A DNA stretch of 64,000 bases from Flavobacterium limicola (GTDB taxonomy: Bacteria > Bacteroidota > Bacteroidia > Flavobacteriales > Flavobacteriaceae), in the NCBI RefSeq assembly GCF_003634755.1, contig NZ_RBXA01000001.1, positions 248,001-312,000 of the forward strand. The letters are read 5' to 3'. The position numbers and the translations under genes were made by a program. The notes beneath the pieces are model-generated. The model saw nothing but the letters and a program-made list of their open reading frames with translations, made no database searches and was not told where the DNA came from. Positions 17,873 to 27,135 of this stretch are shown here, piece by piece. Position 1 is the stretch's first letter. The number at the start of each line of letters is the position of its first letter.

Positions 17873-18415
17873 ATGACAAAGAATGGCTTTTTGAATCATT
17901 CCAAAATCTTTTTGGCGCTAATTGCTTTGTTTTTTTCAAGCTGTGTATTTGCGCAACAAAATGATATGCAACCAGAAATGGAAAATCAGTTTTGGCGAAA
18001 TGTGCAATTTGGAGGTGGAATCGGATTAGGTTTTGGTTCTGGCTACACGGATATTTCTTTGGCACCAAGCGCCATTTATAATTTCAATGAATATGTAGCT
18101 TTAGGCGTAGGTTTACAATATAAATATTTAAAACAAAGAGATTTTTACGCTTCCCATTTGTACGGCGGTAGCGTTATAGGTCTTTTTAATCCGATACCTG
18201 AAATCCAACTTTCGGCTGAACTGGAACAATTAAGAGTCAATGTAAATCTGGATGGATCCAATACTAATTCACAGGATTACTGGAATACCGGATTATTTAT
18301 TGGCGCAGGTTATCGATCCGGAAGTGCGACAATTGGTGCCCGCTACAATGTTTTGACTGACAAAAATAATATTTACGGCAGTGCCTTTATGCCATTTATT
18401 CGAGTGTATTTTTAA
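17873..18415 (+). CDS. Small outer-membrane-type barrel protein next to odhA
   Basis: 180 residues from ATG at 17873; a TTG seven codons earlier is possible but less likely. The signal peptide ends SSCVFAQQ. The mature part is rich in Gly, Tyr and alternating hydrophobics (FGGGIGLGFGSGYTDISLAPSA is the first strand region), and ends with an aromatic residue (FIRVYF), as in eight-stranded outer-membrane barrels. Homologues beside odhA are, to my knowledge, sometimes labelled alpha-ketoglutarate decarboxylase; nothing here supports that activity and the name probably came from the neighbour. It is transcribed divergently from odhA. Confidence 0.8.
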   Translation: MTKNGFLNHSKIFLALIALFFSSCVFAQQNDMQPEMENQFWRNVQFGGGIGLGFGSGYTDISLAPSAIYNFNEYVALGVGLQYKYLKQRDFYASHLYGGSVIGLFNPIPEIQLSAELEQLRVNVNLDGSNTNSQDYWNTGLFIGAGYRSGSATIGARYNVLTDKNNIYGSAFMPFIRVYF

Positions 18416-18457
18416 ATCCTATTTCTTAATATTTAAGGAATCCAAACTGAAAAAATA

Positions 18458-18811
18458 TTAACGATATTTATTCCTGAACCAAACTTTTTGCCATTCTCTT
18501 TTTAGAATCAGAAAAGCGACTTGTTCCGCCAGAATTACTAAATCAGAACCATCTAGTTTTTTTATTTCTTCTTCGGAAACATCAATTATGTACAATAAAT
18601 TGAGATATTCAGCAAATTTATACTGAATGAGTCGGTAGATTTTTTCATGAAGCTGTAACTTCAATTCAGCAGGAGAAATACTCAAAGGAAAATCGATTGC
18701 TTCGTTAGCCAAATTAAAATCCTTATTCATTTGTTCGATTAATTTCAAGTATAAATTTTCACCTTCGGCTTCAGTAAGTAGTAAATCGGTATTTTTTGGA
18801 ACTATAAACAT
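18458..18811 (-). CDS. Hypothetical cytoplasmic protein
   Basis: 117 residues, mostly predicted helical, no signal peptide. It opens MFIVPKNTDLLLTEAEGENLY, has an ISPAELKLQLHEKIYRLIQY helix at about 46-65, and ends with a basic stretch (KREWQKVWFRNKYR). I do not recognise a family. It lies 157 bases downstream of the polyprenyl synthase gene on the same strand and may be co-transcribed, but the spacer is a patchwork of AT-rich repeat words and no function follows from the neighbour. Confidence 0.7.
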   Translation of the reverse strand: MFIVPKNTDLLLTEAEGENLYLKLIEQMNKDFNLANEAIDFPLSISPAELKLQLHEKIYRLIQYKFAEYLNLLYIIDVSEEEIKKLDGSDLVILAEQVAFLILKREWQKVWFRNKYR

Positions 18812-18968
18812 TTGATTTCAGATTGTTGATTAACGAATTTAGATTTTTGATTTTAAGAAACTCTCTAAATGTTTGATTTTTTTGAATTATACTGATTCTT
18901 GAAATAAACCATTATTTACCCGAAGCAAAACTTCTGCGATCAAAAATCGTTAATCTACAATCAAAAAT

Positions 18969-19943
18969 CTAAACTTTCCTTCCCATTAAGTTCTCACCAA
19001 AAGCCTTCAACATTTCTTTTTTCTCTGTGCTGATATTCATTTTATCCAAAGTTTGAAAAGCCTTAAACGTAAAATCCTGTATCGCATCCTGAGTTGCTTT
19101 TGAAGCACCAGAACTATTGAACAACGCTTTTACACGTTCAATTTTATCGGTATTATCTTCTGGCTGAATCGAAAATAAGCTTTTCAATTCCTGCGCTTCT
19201 TCTTCATTTGAAAATGCAACTGCTTTGAGATACAAATAGGTTTTTTTGTTCTCAATTATATCACCGCCCACTTGTTTTCCAAAGGTTTCCGGATTACCAA
19301 AGGCGTCCAGAAAATCATCCTGCAACTGGAAAGCTAAACCTAAATTTAATCCAAAATCATAAATTAAATTAGCATTTTCAACAGAAGTTTCCGCAATTAT
19401 CGCCCCCATTTTCATAGCTGCTGCCACTAAAACTGCGGTTTTATATTGAATCATTTTCAAATATTCCGCAATGGTTACATCGGTGCGCTCTTCAAAATCA
19501 ACATCCCATTGTTGCCCTTCGCAAACCTCGAGTGCCGTTTTGCTGAACAACTTTGCTAAATCCCTAAATATTAGAGGCTCGTATTGTTCGAAATATTGGT
19601 ACGCTAAAATTAACATTGCGTCGCCTGATAAAATTCCAGTGTTTAAATTCCATTTTTCATGCACGGTTTCATGTCCTCTGCGCAAAGGAGCATCATCCAT
19701 AATATCATCATGTACCAACGAAAAATTATGAAAAACTTCGACAGCCAAAGCAGCAGGAAGCGCTTTCTTGTAATCTGCATCAAAAACCTCCGCACTCATT
19801 AAAGTAAGCACCGGACGCATTCTTTTTCCGCCAAGATCTAAAATGTAATGTATAGGCTCATATAAATTTCTAGGTTCTTTGGTTTCGTATTGTGATTGCA
19901 AATAATCCGAAAGGAACTCCTGATACTGAAAAATGGTATGCAT
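18969..19943 (-). CDS. Polyprenyl diphosphate synthase (trans-isoprenyl type)
   Basis: 324 residues. It condenses isopentenyl diphosphate units onto an allylic diphosphate to make a long-chain isoprenoid, probably the menaquinone side chain or a geranylgeranyl/farnesyl precursor. The first aspartate-rich motif is DDIMDD (79-84) followed by PLRRGHETVH; the second is QLQDDFLDAFG (DDFLD at 209-213). GGKRMRP (38-44) binds the homoallylic substrate. Chain length depends on residues before the first motif (FHNFSLVH), which has no clear chain-stopping aromatic pair except Phe71/Phe74, so product length is not assigned. Confidence 0.92.
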   Translation of the reverse strand: MHTIFQYQEFLSDYLQSQYETKEPRNLYEPIHYILDLGGKRMRPVLTLMSAEVFDADYKKALPAALAVEVFHNFSLVHDDIMDDAPLRRGHETVHEKWNLNTGILSGDAMLILAYQYFEQYEPLIFRDLAKLFSKTALEVCEGQQWDVDFEERTDVTIAEYLKMIQYKTAVLVAAAMKMGAIIAETSVENANLIYDFGLNLGLAFQLQDDFLDAFGNPETFGKQVGGDIIENKKTYLYLKAVAFSNEEEAQELKSLFSIQPEDNTDKIERVKALFNSSGASKATQDAIQDFTFKAFQTLDKMNISTEKKEMLKAFGENLMGRKV

Positions 19944-20030
19944 AAAATAAATTTTCGGCTAATTTACAGTATTCAATTTGCATTACAAACTCCGTTTCAT
20001 TATCAAATGTTAAATAAATAAAAATACAGT

Positions 20031-20070
20031 GGAAACTATTTTGGTATTCAAAGTTTCCGTCTTACATTTG
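20031..20070 (+). promoter_or_regulatory. Operator-promoter of yceI (copy 1 of shared site)
   Basis: GGAAACT and AGTTTCC (outer ends 20031 and 20058) form an inverted repeat with a 14-base centre. Inside it sits the -33 box TTTG (20040-20043), followed after exactly 19 bases by TACATTTG (20063-20070), a complete Bacteroidota promoter. The same arrangement precedes tetR at 20719-20758. Confidence 0.8.
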
Positions 20071-20154
20071 CACTCGAATTTAACAATTCAAATCCTTACA
20101 TACTTTTTTAAATGATTGCGAAATCAATTAAATTTTAATACACCCGAATGAATT

Positions 20155-20676
20155 ATGAAAACTAAATGGACAATTGACTCCAACCAATCTGATGTTTTGA
20201 TTAAAATGAGGCATTCAATTATTGCTTATTTAGCGGGAACCATCAACAAATTCAACGGGCATATCGATATTGAAAACAATGAAATTGAAGACGCCTCTAT
20301 CGAATTTTCATTGGATGTAAACAACAAGGACGGAAAACTGGAACAAATAGACACGCATTTAAAAATGAATGACCTGTTTGATGTCACTGAATACCCTATT
20401 ATTAGTTTTAAGTCGACTTCATTCGAAAAAGTAAATAAAAACATCAATTTCTTGAAAGGGAATTTGACTATCAAAAACATTACAAAAGTCGTGGAATTAG
20501 ATGCGGAATTCATCGGAATAAATGCTTACAATGGCGATCAGAAAGCAGCATTTGAAATAACAGGTAAAATTAACCGTAAAGATTTTGGACTAACCTTTAA
20601 TTCTTTCAATCAAACCAATGGCTTGGCTTTAGGACAAGATATCAAACTGATTGCTAATCTTGAATTTACGGTTTAA
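20155..20676 (+). CDS. YceI-family lipid-binding-like protein
   Basis: 173 residues without a signal peptide, so probably cytoplasmic, unlike many YceI proteins. It starts MKTKWTIDSNQSDVLIKMRH and carries the YceI lipocalin-like beta pattern: IEDASIEFSLDVNN, LKMNDLFDVTEYPIISFKS, FLKGNLTIKNITKVVELD and RKDFGLTFN. Members bind isoprenoid-like or amphiphilic molecules inside a barrel. Its promoter is nearly identical to that of the tetR-efflux operon just downstream, including the inverted repeat, so it is probably under the same repressor. The leader is about 80 bases. Confidence 0.9.
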   Translation: MKTKWTIDSNQSDVLIKMRHSIIAYLAGTINKFNGHIDIENNEIEDASIEFSLDVNNKDGKLEQIDTHLKMNDLFDVTEYPIISFKSTSFEKVNKNINFLKGNLTIKNITKVVELDAEFIGINAYNGDQKAAFEITGKINRKDFGLTFNSFNQTNGLALGQDIKLIANLEFTV

Positions 20677-20718
20677 CTAATCAATCTAAACTAAATGTTA
20701 AATAATTACAAATTAAAA

Positions 20719-20758
20719 GGAAACTATTTTAGTCTTCAAAGTTTCCTTCTTACATTTG
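20719..20758 (+). promoter_or_regulatory. Operator-promoter of the tetR-efflux operon (copy 2 of shared site)
   Basis: GGAAACT (from 20719) and AGTTTCC (to 20746) form the same inverted repeat as upstream of yceI. TTTA (20728-20731), 19 bases, TACATTTG (20751-20758) is the embedded promoter. The match to copy 1 runs on through GCACTCGA after the -7 box. Confidence 0.82.
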
Positions 20759-20807
20759 CACTCGATTTGATTAGTCCACCTTCACAATAGAACTTAATTA
20801 AAACATA

Positions 20808-20822
20808 CTGAAACTATTTCAG
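20808..20822 (+). promoter_or_regulatory. Palindrome in the tetR leader
   Basis: CTGAAA-CTA-TTTCAG is a perfect 15-base palindrome ending nine bases before the tetR ATG. It could be a second operator or a small RNA hairpin over the ribosome entry site. It also resembles CTGAAATnAATTCAG words elsewhere in the window. Confidence 0.4.
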
Positions 20823-20831
20823 CAAAAAAAG

Positions 20832-21428
20832 ATGAAAGAAAAAATTATAAATAAAGCAAAAGATATGTTTTTGAGACTTGGTTTCAAAAGCATAACAATG
20901 GATGATATTGCTGGTGAAATGTGTATATCAAAGAAAACAATTTATAAATATTTTGCCAATAAAGAATTGTTGATACACGAAAGCACACAATTGCTTCACA
21001 AGGAAGTTCACGAAATCATCACCGAAATTATCTCTCGAGATTACAATGCAATAGAGGAAAACTTCCAGATTAGAAAAATGTTTGCTGATATGTTCAAATC
21101 TACGGACACCTCTCCTATTTATCAGCTAAAAAAGCATTATCCAGAAGTATATGAAAAGGCTTTAGAGTATCAAGTTCAAGAATGTGAAAGCTGCTTTAAA
21201 CAAAACATTGAAAAAGGAATTGCTCAAGGCTTGTACAGAAAAGATATCAATATTGACGTCTATGTTAAACTTTATTACGCTTTAATTTTTACCATTAATG
21301 AAAATACCCGTTCCGAAAGAGAAGCTGCGGCCTTAGAAATGGAAGCACTAGAATACCACACCCGAGCAATGGCGACAGAAAAGGGAATTGCCGAATTAGA
21401 AAAAAACTTACTTAACCCAATTACATAA
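20832..21428 (+). CDS. TetR/AcrR-family transcriptional regulator
   Basis: 198 residues. The N-terminal DNA-binding domain (about 1-55) has the family helix-turn-helix ITMDDIAGEMCISKKTIYKY, and the rest is an all-helical ligand and dimer domain. Being the first gene of an operon with tolC-like, adaptor and RND pump genes, it is most likely their autoregulating repressor, released by a pump substrate. The GGAAACT-N14-AGTTTCC repeat over its own promoter and over yceI is the obvious candidate binding site; binding is inferred from position. The stop is two bases before the next ATG region, fitting tight co-transcription. Confidence 0.93.
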   Translation: MKEKIINKAKDMFLRLGFKSITMDDIAGEMCISKKTIYKYFANKELLIHESTQLLHKEVHEIITEIISRDYNAIEENFQIRKMFADMFKSTDTSPIYQLKKHYPEVYEKALEYQVQECESCFKQNIEKGIAQGLYRKDINIDVYVKLYYALIFTINENTRSEREAAALEMEALEYHTRAMATEKGIAELEKNLLNPIT

Positions 21429-21430
21429 CA

Positions 21431-22771
21431 ATGAAAAAAACAATTCTTTTTATAATCTTAACATTTACTCTTGGCGTCAATGCCCAGGTAGTAAGAACAC
21501 TTACGCTCAAAGAGGCAATAAATTACGCTTTGGAGAATAAAGCCGATGCCAAAAAAGCAAAACTGCAAGTGGAGAACAGCGAATACCAAATTCAAGAAGT
21601 GCGCTCCAGAGCGTTGCCACAAATATCAGCAAACGGAAATTTGACTTACAATCCTGTGATTCAAACTACTGTAATTGACGGAGCTGGATTTGGACAACCA
21701 GGAACAACTATTCAGGCCGCTTTTGGACAAAAATGGGTTTCAACAGCAGGTGTTTCTTTGACTCAAGCGATTTTCGACCAAACGGTTTTTACCGGTTTGA
21801 AGGCGGCAAAATCTACTAGAGAATTTTACCAAATCAACAACCAGTTGAGCGAAGAACAAGTAATTGAACGCGTAGCCAATAATTATTACCAAGTTTATGT
21901 TCAAAGACAAAAACTGACAGTTATTGATAGTACTTACAAAAATACCAATAAAGTAAAAGACATTATCAAAGGGCAATTTGACAACGGATTAGCTAAGAAA
22001 ATTGATTTGGATCGAATTTTAGTAAAGATTTCAAACATCAATACGCAACGTCAACAAGTGCTGAATGCGGTACAAATTCAGGAAAATGCGTTGAAATTTT
22101 ACATGGGAATGCCGATAGAAACTCAAATTGAGATTCCACAAACTGCATTTGAAGTAGGACCACAAGCACTATCTGAAATTCCAAATACATCTAACAGAAC
22201 GGAATATTTGCTTTTGAAGAAACAAGAACAACTTTTATTTTATCAAAAAAAGGCTGTTGAAGCTTCTTATTACCCAACATTATCATTGAACGCCGGATAC
22301 AATTATATCGGTCAAGGTCCAAAAATGCCTATTGGAGGGAAACCTGCTGATGGAGTTTATTGGTCAGATTTCTCTTCGATTGGATTGAATTTGAAAGTGC
22401 CAATTTTTACTGGATTTGGTACTCGTGCCAAAGTAAGACAAGCCGATATTGAAATTAGAACTGTTCAAGAAGATTTAGTTGACACTAAATTGGCGCTTGA
22501 TCTGGCTTTCGCCAATGCAAAAACGCAAATTGATAACAGTTTAACTACCATCAACAATCAAAAAGAGAATGCACAATTAGCCAAAGAAGTTTTAGACAAT
22601 ACTAGAAATAATTATGTTCAGGGATTAGCTTCTTTAACTGACTTATTGGATGCTGAAAACTCTTTGACGGAAGCACAAAACAACTATACATCGGCCGTAC
22701 TGGAATACAAACTGGCAGAAATACAATTAATCAAATCAAAAGGAGAATTAAAATCACTTATAAATAACTAA
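21431..22771 (+). CDS. TolC-family outer membrane efflux protein
   Basis: 446 residues. The signal peptide (MKKTILFIILTFTLGVNAQ) is followed by two outer-membrane-factor repeats. Long heptad-like helices are visible, for example LKEAINYALENKADAKKAKL (26-45) and the second-repeat DLLDAENSLTEAQNNYTSAV near the C-terminus, as in trimeric TolC tunnels. It supplies the outer-membrane channel for the adaptor and RND pump encoded just downstream. Two bases separate it from tetR and five from the adaptor gene. Confidence 0.94.
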   Translation: MKKTILFIILTFTLGVNAQVVRTLTLKEAINYALENKADAKKAKLQVENSEYQIQEVRSRALPQISANGNLTYNPVIQTTVIDGAGFGQPGTTIQAAFGQKWVSTAGVSLTQAIFDQTVFTGLKAAKSTREFYQINNQLSEEQVIERVANNYYQVYVQRQKLTVIDSTYKNTNKVKDIIKGQFDNGLAKKIDLDRILVKISNINTQRQQVLNAVQIQENALKFYMGMPIETQIEIPQTAFEVGPQALSEIPNTSNRTEYLLLKKQEQLLFYQKKAVEASYYPTLSLNAGYNYIGQGPKMPIGGKPADGVYWSDFSSIGLNLKVPIFTGFGTRAKVRQADIEIRTVQEDLVDTKLALDLAFANAKTQIDNSLTTINNQKENAQLAKEVLDNTRNNYVQGLASLTDLLDAENSLTEAQNNYTSAVLEYKLAEIQLIKSKGELKSLINN

Positions 22772-22776
22772 CTAAA

Positions 22777-23838
22777 ATGAAAAAAAACATACTAATCGTT
22801 GTAGCAATCGTAGCCAGTTTAGGCATTATCGGATATGTATTAATGAATAACAAAAAGGAAAACGAAGCAAAAACTGCTATTGTAGCGGAGAAAAATGCCA
22901 GTATTTCTGTTAAAGTTGCAACGGTAAAAACCGAAGAAGTTTCCCTTGATTTTGTAGCCAATGGAAATTTTGCACCGCTACAAGAATTGAGTTTTTCTGC
23001 TGAGAAGCCAGGAAGAGTAGTTCGTGTTTTAGTTGATGAAGGGGACAGAGTGCGTATTGGTCAAACATTGGCAATTGTAAGAAGCGAACAAATCACAGCT
23101 GATTTACAAACTGCACAAGCATCCTATCAAAATGCTTTGACCGACTACAGTCGTTTTGAAAATGCTTTCAAAACTGGCGGTGTGACTAAACAACAATTGG
23201 ATCAGGCAAAATTGAATTTAGTAACTTCAAAATCAAGATTGCAACAAGCAAAAGTGAATATTGGCGATACGAATATCAAAGCGACAATCAACGGAATTGT
23301 GAATAAAAAATACATTGAGCCAGGATCTGTTCTTGGTGCGGGAACTCAATTGTTTGACATTGTAAATGTGTCAAAATTAAAATTGAAAGTAAATGTAAAT
23401 GAAAATCAAGTTGCAGGTTTAAAAGTAGGAACTACCATTTCTGTAAAAGCAAGTGTGTATCCAGATGCAACATTCTCTGGAAAAATCTCGTTCATCGCTC
23501 CTAAAGCGGACGCAAGTTTGAACTTTCCTGTAGAAATAGAAATTGCAAATAATGCAGCAAATGATTTGAAAGCCGGAATGTACGGAACTGCTGAATTTTC
23601 TGCAAATCAAGGAAAACAATCGTTGATGATTGTTCCTAGAAATGCATTCGTAGGAAGTGTAAGCAGCAACGAAATATTTGTAATCGAAAATGGAACTGCT
23701 AAACTGAAAACGGTTACTGCAGGAAGAATTCTTGGTGATAAAGTAGAAATTTTAAACGGACTTTCAGAAGGTGAAACTGTAATTGTTACCGGTCAAATCA
23801 ACCTTCAAGACGGATCTAAAGTGGATATTATAAAATAA
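22777..23838 (+). CDS. RND efflux periplasmic adaptor (membrane fusion protein)
   Basis: 353 residues. The N-terminal membrane anchor (KNILIVVAIVASLGIIGYVL) leads to a biotinyl-lipoyl-like half domain (VVRVLVDEGDRVRIGQTLAIV), a short coiled hairpin (about 100-150, TADLQTAQASYQNALTDY), the second half domain (NGIVNKKYIEPGSVLGAGTQ), a beta-barrel and a membrane-proximal domain ending LQDGSKVDIIK. It links the RND pump to the TolC-like channel. No lipobox cysteine is seen. Confidence 0.94.
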   Translation: MKKNILIVVAIVASLGIIGYVLMNNKKENEAKTAIVAEKNASISVKVATVKTEEVSLDFVANGNFAPLQELSFSAEKPGRVVRVLVDEGDRVRIGQTLAIVRSEQITADLQTAQASYQNALTDYSRFENAFKTGGVTKQQLDQAKLNLVTSKSRLQQAKVNIGDTNIKATINGIVNKKYIEPGSVLGAGTQLFDIVNVSKLKLKVNVNENQVAGLKVGTTISVKASVYPDATFSGKISFIAPKADASLNFPVEIEIANNAANDLKAGMYGTAEFSANQGKQSLMIVPRNAFVGSVSSNEIFVIENGTAKLKTVTAGRILGDKVEILNGLSEGETVIVTGQINLQDGSKVDIIK

Positions 23839-23907
23839 GTCTCAAAGTCGAAAGTCTTAAAGAAACTGATTCAAGTCCAAAGCTTTAAGATATAAAAACA
23901 TAAATAT

Positions 23908-26900
23908 ATGAAATTAGCAGAAATATCCATAAAACGTCCTTCCTTAGTCATCGTATTGTTTACGATACTAACCTTAGGAGGATTGTTCAGTTACAGCCAG
24001 TTGGGCTACGAATTGATTCCAAAATTTGAAACCAACGTGATTTCGATTGCAACGGTTTATCCCGGAGCATCACCTAGTGAGGTCGAAAATACCGTTACCA
24101 AAAAAATTGAAGACGCGATTTCCTCTTTAGAAAACATAAAGAAGATCGACTCTAAGTCCTTTGAAAGTTTATCCTCGGTTTCGATAACACTGACATCAAA
24201 TGCTGATGTTAATATTTCGATGAACGATGCGCAGCGAAAGATAAATGCCATCATCAATGACTTACCGGATGATGCGGAAGCCCCTTCCCTAAACAAGTTT
24301 TCTTTGAGCGATTTACCAATTATGACCATTGGTGCGAACGGAAAAATGGATGAAGTTGAATTTTATGACCTAGTTGATAAAAAATTAGCGCCCGTATTAT
24401 CTCGTGTACAAGGAGTCGCACAAGTAAACATTACCGGTGGACAAGAAAGAGAAATTCAAGTCAATCTTGATGCTGTAAAAATGCAGGCTTACGGACTTTC
24501 GGTACCGCAAGTACAGCAAAACATTTTATCCTCCAACTTGGATTTCCCAACCGGAAACATTCAAACTCGGGAACAAAAAATATTAATCCGCTTAGCTGGA
24601 AAGTATAAAACCGTTGAGGAGTTAAGAAACTTAATTGTGTCCTCAAGAGGTGGAATCCAAGTTCGTTTAGGCGATGTTGCAGATGTACAAGACACGCAAA
24701 AAATTACGGAGAAAGTGGCTCGTGTGAACCAGAAAAGCGCAATTATTTTACAAATTATTAAGCAATCTGATGCCAACGCAGTTGCGGTAAGTGAAGAATT
24801 GGTAAAAACCATTGCGAAACTGGAAAGAGAATATAAAACTTCCGAATTAAAACTACAAATTGCCAAAGACAGTACCATTTTTACCCTTGAAGCAGCTGAT
24901 GCCGTAGTGCACGATTTACTTATTGCGGTACTTTTAGTAGCCTTTGTCATGTTATTCTTTTTACACAGTATTCGAAACTCATTGATAGTAATGATTTCGA
25001 TCCCAGCATCGTTAATTGCTACTTTTATTGGAATCTATTTAATGGGTTATACGTTGAACTTGATGAGTTTATTGGGACTTTCACTTGTTGTAGGAATTCT
25101 GGTAGATGATGCTATTGTGGTTCTAGAAAACATTTACAGGCACATGGAAATGGGCAAAAACAAAGTTCGAGCTGCCTATGATGGTACGGCCGAAATAGGT
25201 GGAACTGTAGTATCAATTACGCTTGTAATTGTAGTTGTATTTTTACCAATTGCATTGAGTTCTGGTCTGGTTTCTAATATTATTACGCAGTTTTGTGTAA
25301 CAGTAATTATATCTACTTTACTATCATTAGTGGCATCATTTACTATTATCCCTTGGTTATCATCTAGATACGGAAAATTAGAACATATTGAAGGTAAAAA
25401 CTTTTTTGGAAGAATCATTCTTGGTTTTGAAAGTTATTTAACCCGTTTCATCAATTGGATCTCTGGATTACTGACATGGTCTTTGGATCATTACAAAACA
25501 ACACTTGCCATTGTTTTAGTTTTATTCTTCAGCTCAATTGCATTGGTACCAGCAGGATTTATTGGTGGGGAGTTCTTTGCAGCATCGGATAGTGGTGAGT
25601 TTTTAGTTCAAATCGAAATGCCAAAAGATGCATCTTTAGAACAAACCAACTTCATGACGCAAAAAGCAGAGGCCTTTTTAGACAAAGAAGATTTTGTTCA
25701 CAGTCAATTTACTATTGTGGGTCAAACTAGTGGTGGTATGGGGGCTTCACAATCAACTGCTTATAAATCAGAAATTAACGTGAAAATGGTTGAATTAGAC
25801 CAGCGAGATGAACCTGCAAATGTTTACGCTGCAAAAACCAAACGTAAATTAGAAAAATTATTAGTTGGCGCAAAAGTAAAAACGGTTCCCGTAGGTATTT
25901 TAGGAACAGCTGAAGATGCTACTTTAGGACTTATTGTAACGGGTCCAGATGTAGCAAGTGCTATGAAATTTGCTATTGCTGCCGAAAAAGAATTGCGCAC
26001 TATTCCTGGAGCCACAGAGATTGAATTATCGGTAGAAGACGGAAATCCTGAAGTTAGCGTAAAAGTAGACAGAGATAAAATGGCCGCACTTGGTTTGAGT
26101 TTACAAACGGTGGGTATAACCATGCAAACGGCTTTTAGCGGAAATACCGACGGGCGTTTTAGAGCGGGCGAATACGAATACGACATCAATATCAAGTACA
26201 ATGCTTTTGATAGAAAAAGTATTGCTGATGTAAGCAACTTGATCTTCATAAACGACTCTGGTCAACAAATCGAGTTAAATCAATTTGCAACCGTTACGGA
26301 AGGTTCTGGTCCAAGTCAATTGGAACGTAGAGATAAAACAGCGTCTGTAACTGTTAAAGGCCAAAATGTTGGTGTCTCTTCTGGAACGATAGTATCACAA
26401 TGGGAAGAAAAAATTGATAAATTAAAGAAACCCGTTGGTGTAGACTATATTTGGGGGGGACAAAAAGAGAATGAAACTGAAGGTTTTGGAACATTAGGAA
26501 TTGCTTTATTGGCTGCTATTATCTTGGTTTACCTTGTAATGGTTTCGTTATATGACAGTTTCGTGCATCCATTCGTAGTATTATTTGCTATTCCGCTTTC
26601 ATTTATTGGAGCATTACTAGCATTAGCATTAACGAATAACACCTTGAACATCTTTACAATTCTTGGAGTCATCATGCTTATTGGTCTGGTATGTAAGAAT
26701 GCGATCATGCTTGTTGATTACACCAACCAACGTAGAGCCGCTGGTGAAACCATTAGAACCGCATTAATTCAAGCGAATCATGCGCGTCTTCGTCCAATTT
26801 TAATGACAACAATTGCAATGGTTTTTGGTATGTTCCCAATTGCATTAGCTGCTGGAGCTGGAGCCGAATGGAAAAATGGTTTGGCATGGGTAATTATTGG

Positions 26901-27081
26901 TGGATTAATAAGCTCCTTATTCCTAACCTTGATTGTCGTTCCAGTAATTTACGAAATCATGGAGAAGCTAATTGCTAAATTCTCTAAAGGAGAAAAAGTT
27001 GATTACGAAGCGGAAATGGTTGCTGATTATGACCACATCGAGTTAAGCGAAGATGGTTTTAATCCAAAACATACGGTATAA
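23908..27081 (+). CDS. RND-family multidrug efflux permease (AcrB-like, HAE1)
   Basis: 1057 residues, usual length, 12 membrane helices in two halves with large periplasmic loops. The proton-relay aspartates are in GILVDDAIVVLENI in helix 4, and the matching lysine is in LVCKNAIMLVDY in helix 10. The N-terminus (LAEISIKRPSLVIVLFTIL) is typical. The aspartate pair and hydrophobic lining fit the hydrophobe/amphiphile class rather than heavy-metal pumps, which carry different helix 4 residues; substrate is not assignable. It lies 69 bases after the adaptor gene, and a strong terminator ends the operon. Confidence 0.95.
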   Translation: MKLAEISIKRPSLVIVLFTILTLGGLFSYSQLGYELIPKFETNVISIATVYPGASPSEVENTVTKKIEDAISSLENIKKIDSKSFESLSSVSITLTSNADVNISMNDAQRKINAIINDLPDDAEAPSLNKFSLSDLPIMTIGANGKMDEVEFYDLVDKKLAPVLSRVQGVAQVNITGGQEREIQVNLDAVKMQAYGLSVPQVQQNILSSNLDFPTGNIQTREQKILIRLAGKYKTVEELRNLIVSSRGGIQVRLGDVADVQDTQKITEKVARVNQKSAIILQIIKQSDANAVAVSEELVKTIAKLEREYKTSELKLQIAKDSTIFTLEAADAVVHDLLIAVLLVAFVMLFFLHSIRNSLIVMISIPASLIATFIGIYLMGYTLNLMSLLGLSLVVGILVDDAIVVLENIYRHMEMGKNKVRAAYDGTAEIGGTVVSITLVIVVVFLPIALSSGLVSNIITQFCVTVIISTLLSLVASFTIIPWLSSRYGKLEHIEGKNFFGRIILGFESYLTRFINWISGLLTWSLDHYKTTLAIVLVLFFSSIALVPAGFIGGEFFAASDSGEFLVQIEMPKDASLEQTNFMTQKAEAFLDKEDFVHSQFTIVGQTSGGMGASQSTAYKSEINVKMVELDQRDEPANVYAAKTKRKLEKLLVGAKVKTVPVGILGTAEDATLGLIVTGPDVASAMKFAIAAEKELRTIPGATEIELSVEDGNPEVSVKVDRDKMAALGLSLQTVGITMQTAFSGNTDGRFRAGEYEYDINIKYNAFDRKSIADVSNLIFINDSGQQIELNQFATVTEGSGPSQLERRDKTASVTVKGQNVGVSSGTIVSQWEEKIDKLKKPVGVDYIWGGQKENETEGFGTLGIALLAAIILVYLVMVSLYDSFVHPFVVLFAIPLSFIGALLALALTNNTLNIFTILGVIMLIGLVCKNAIMLVDYTNQRRAAGETIRTALIQANHARLRPILMTTIAMVFGMFPIALAAGAGAEWKNGLAWVIIGGLISSLFLTLIVVPVIYEIMEKLIAKFSKGEKVDYEAEMVADYDHIELSEDGFNPKHTV

Positions 27082-27102
27082 AACGTAATTATTTAAAATG
27101 TA

Positions 27103-27135
27103 AAACCTGTTCATTTGTTTGAACAGGTTTTTTTA
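27103..27135 (+). terminator. Terminator of the efflux operon
   Basis: AAACCTGTTC (27103-27112) pairs with GAACAGGTTT (27121-27130), followed by TTTTT. Confidence 0.9.
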
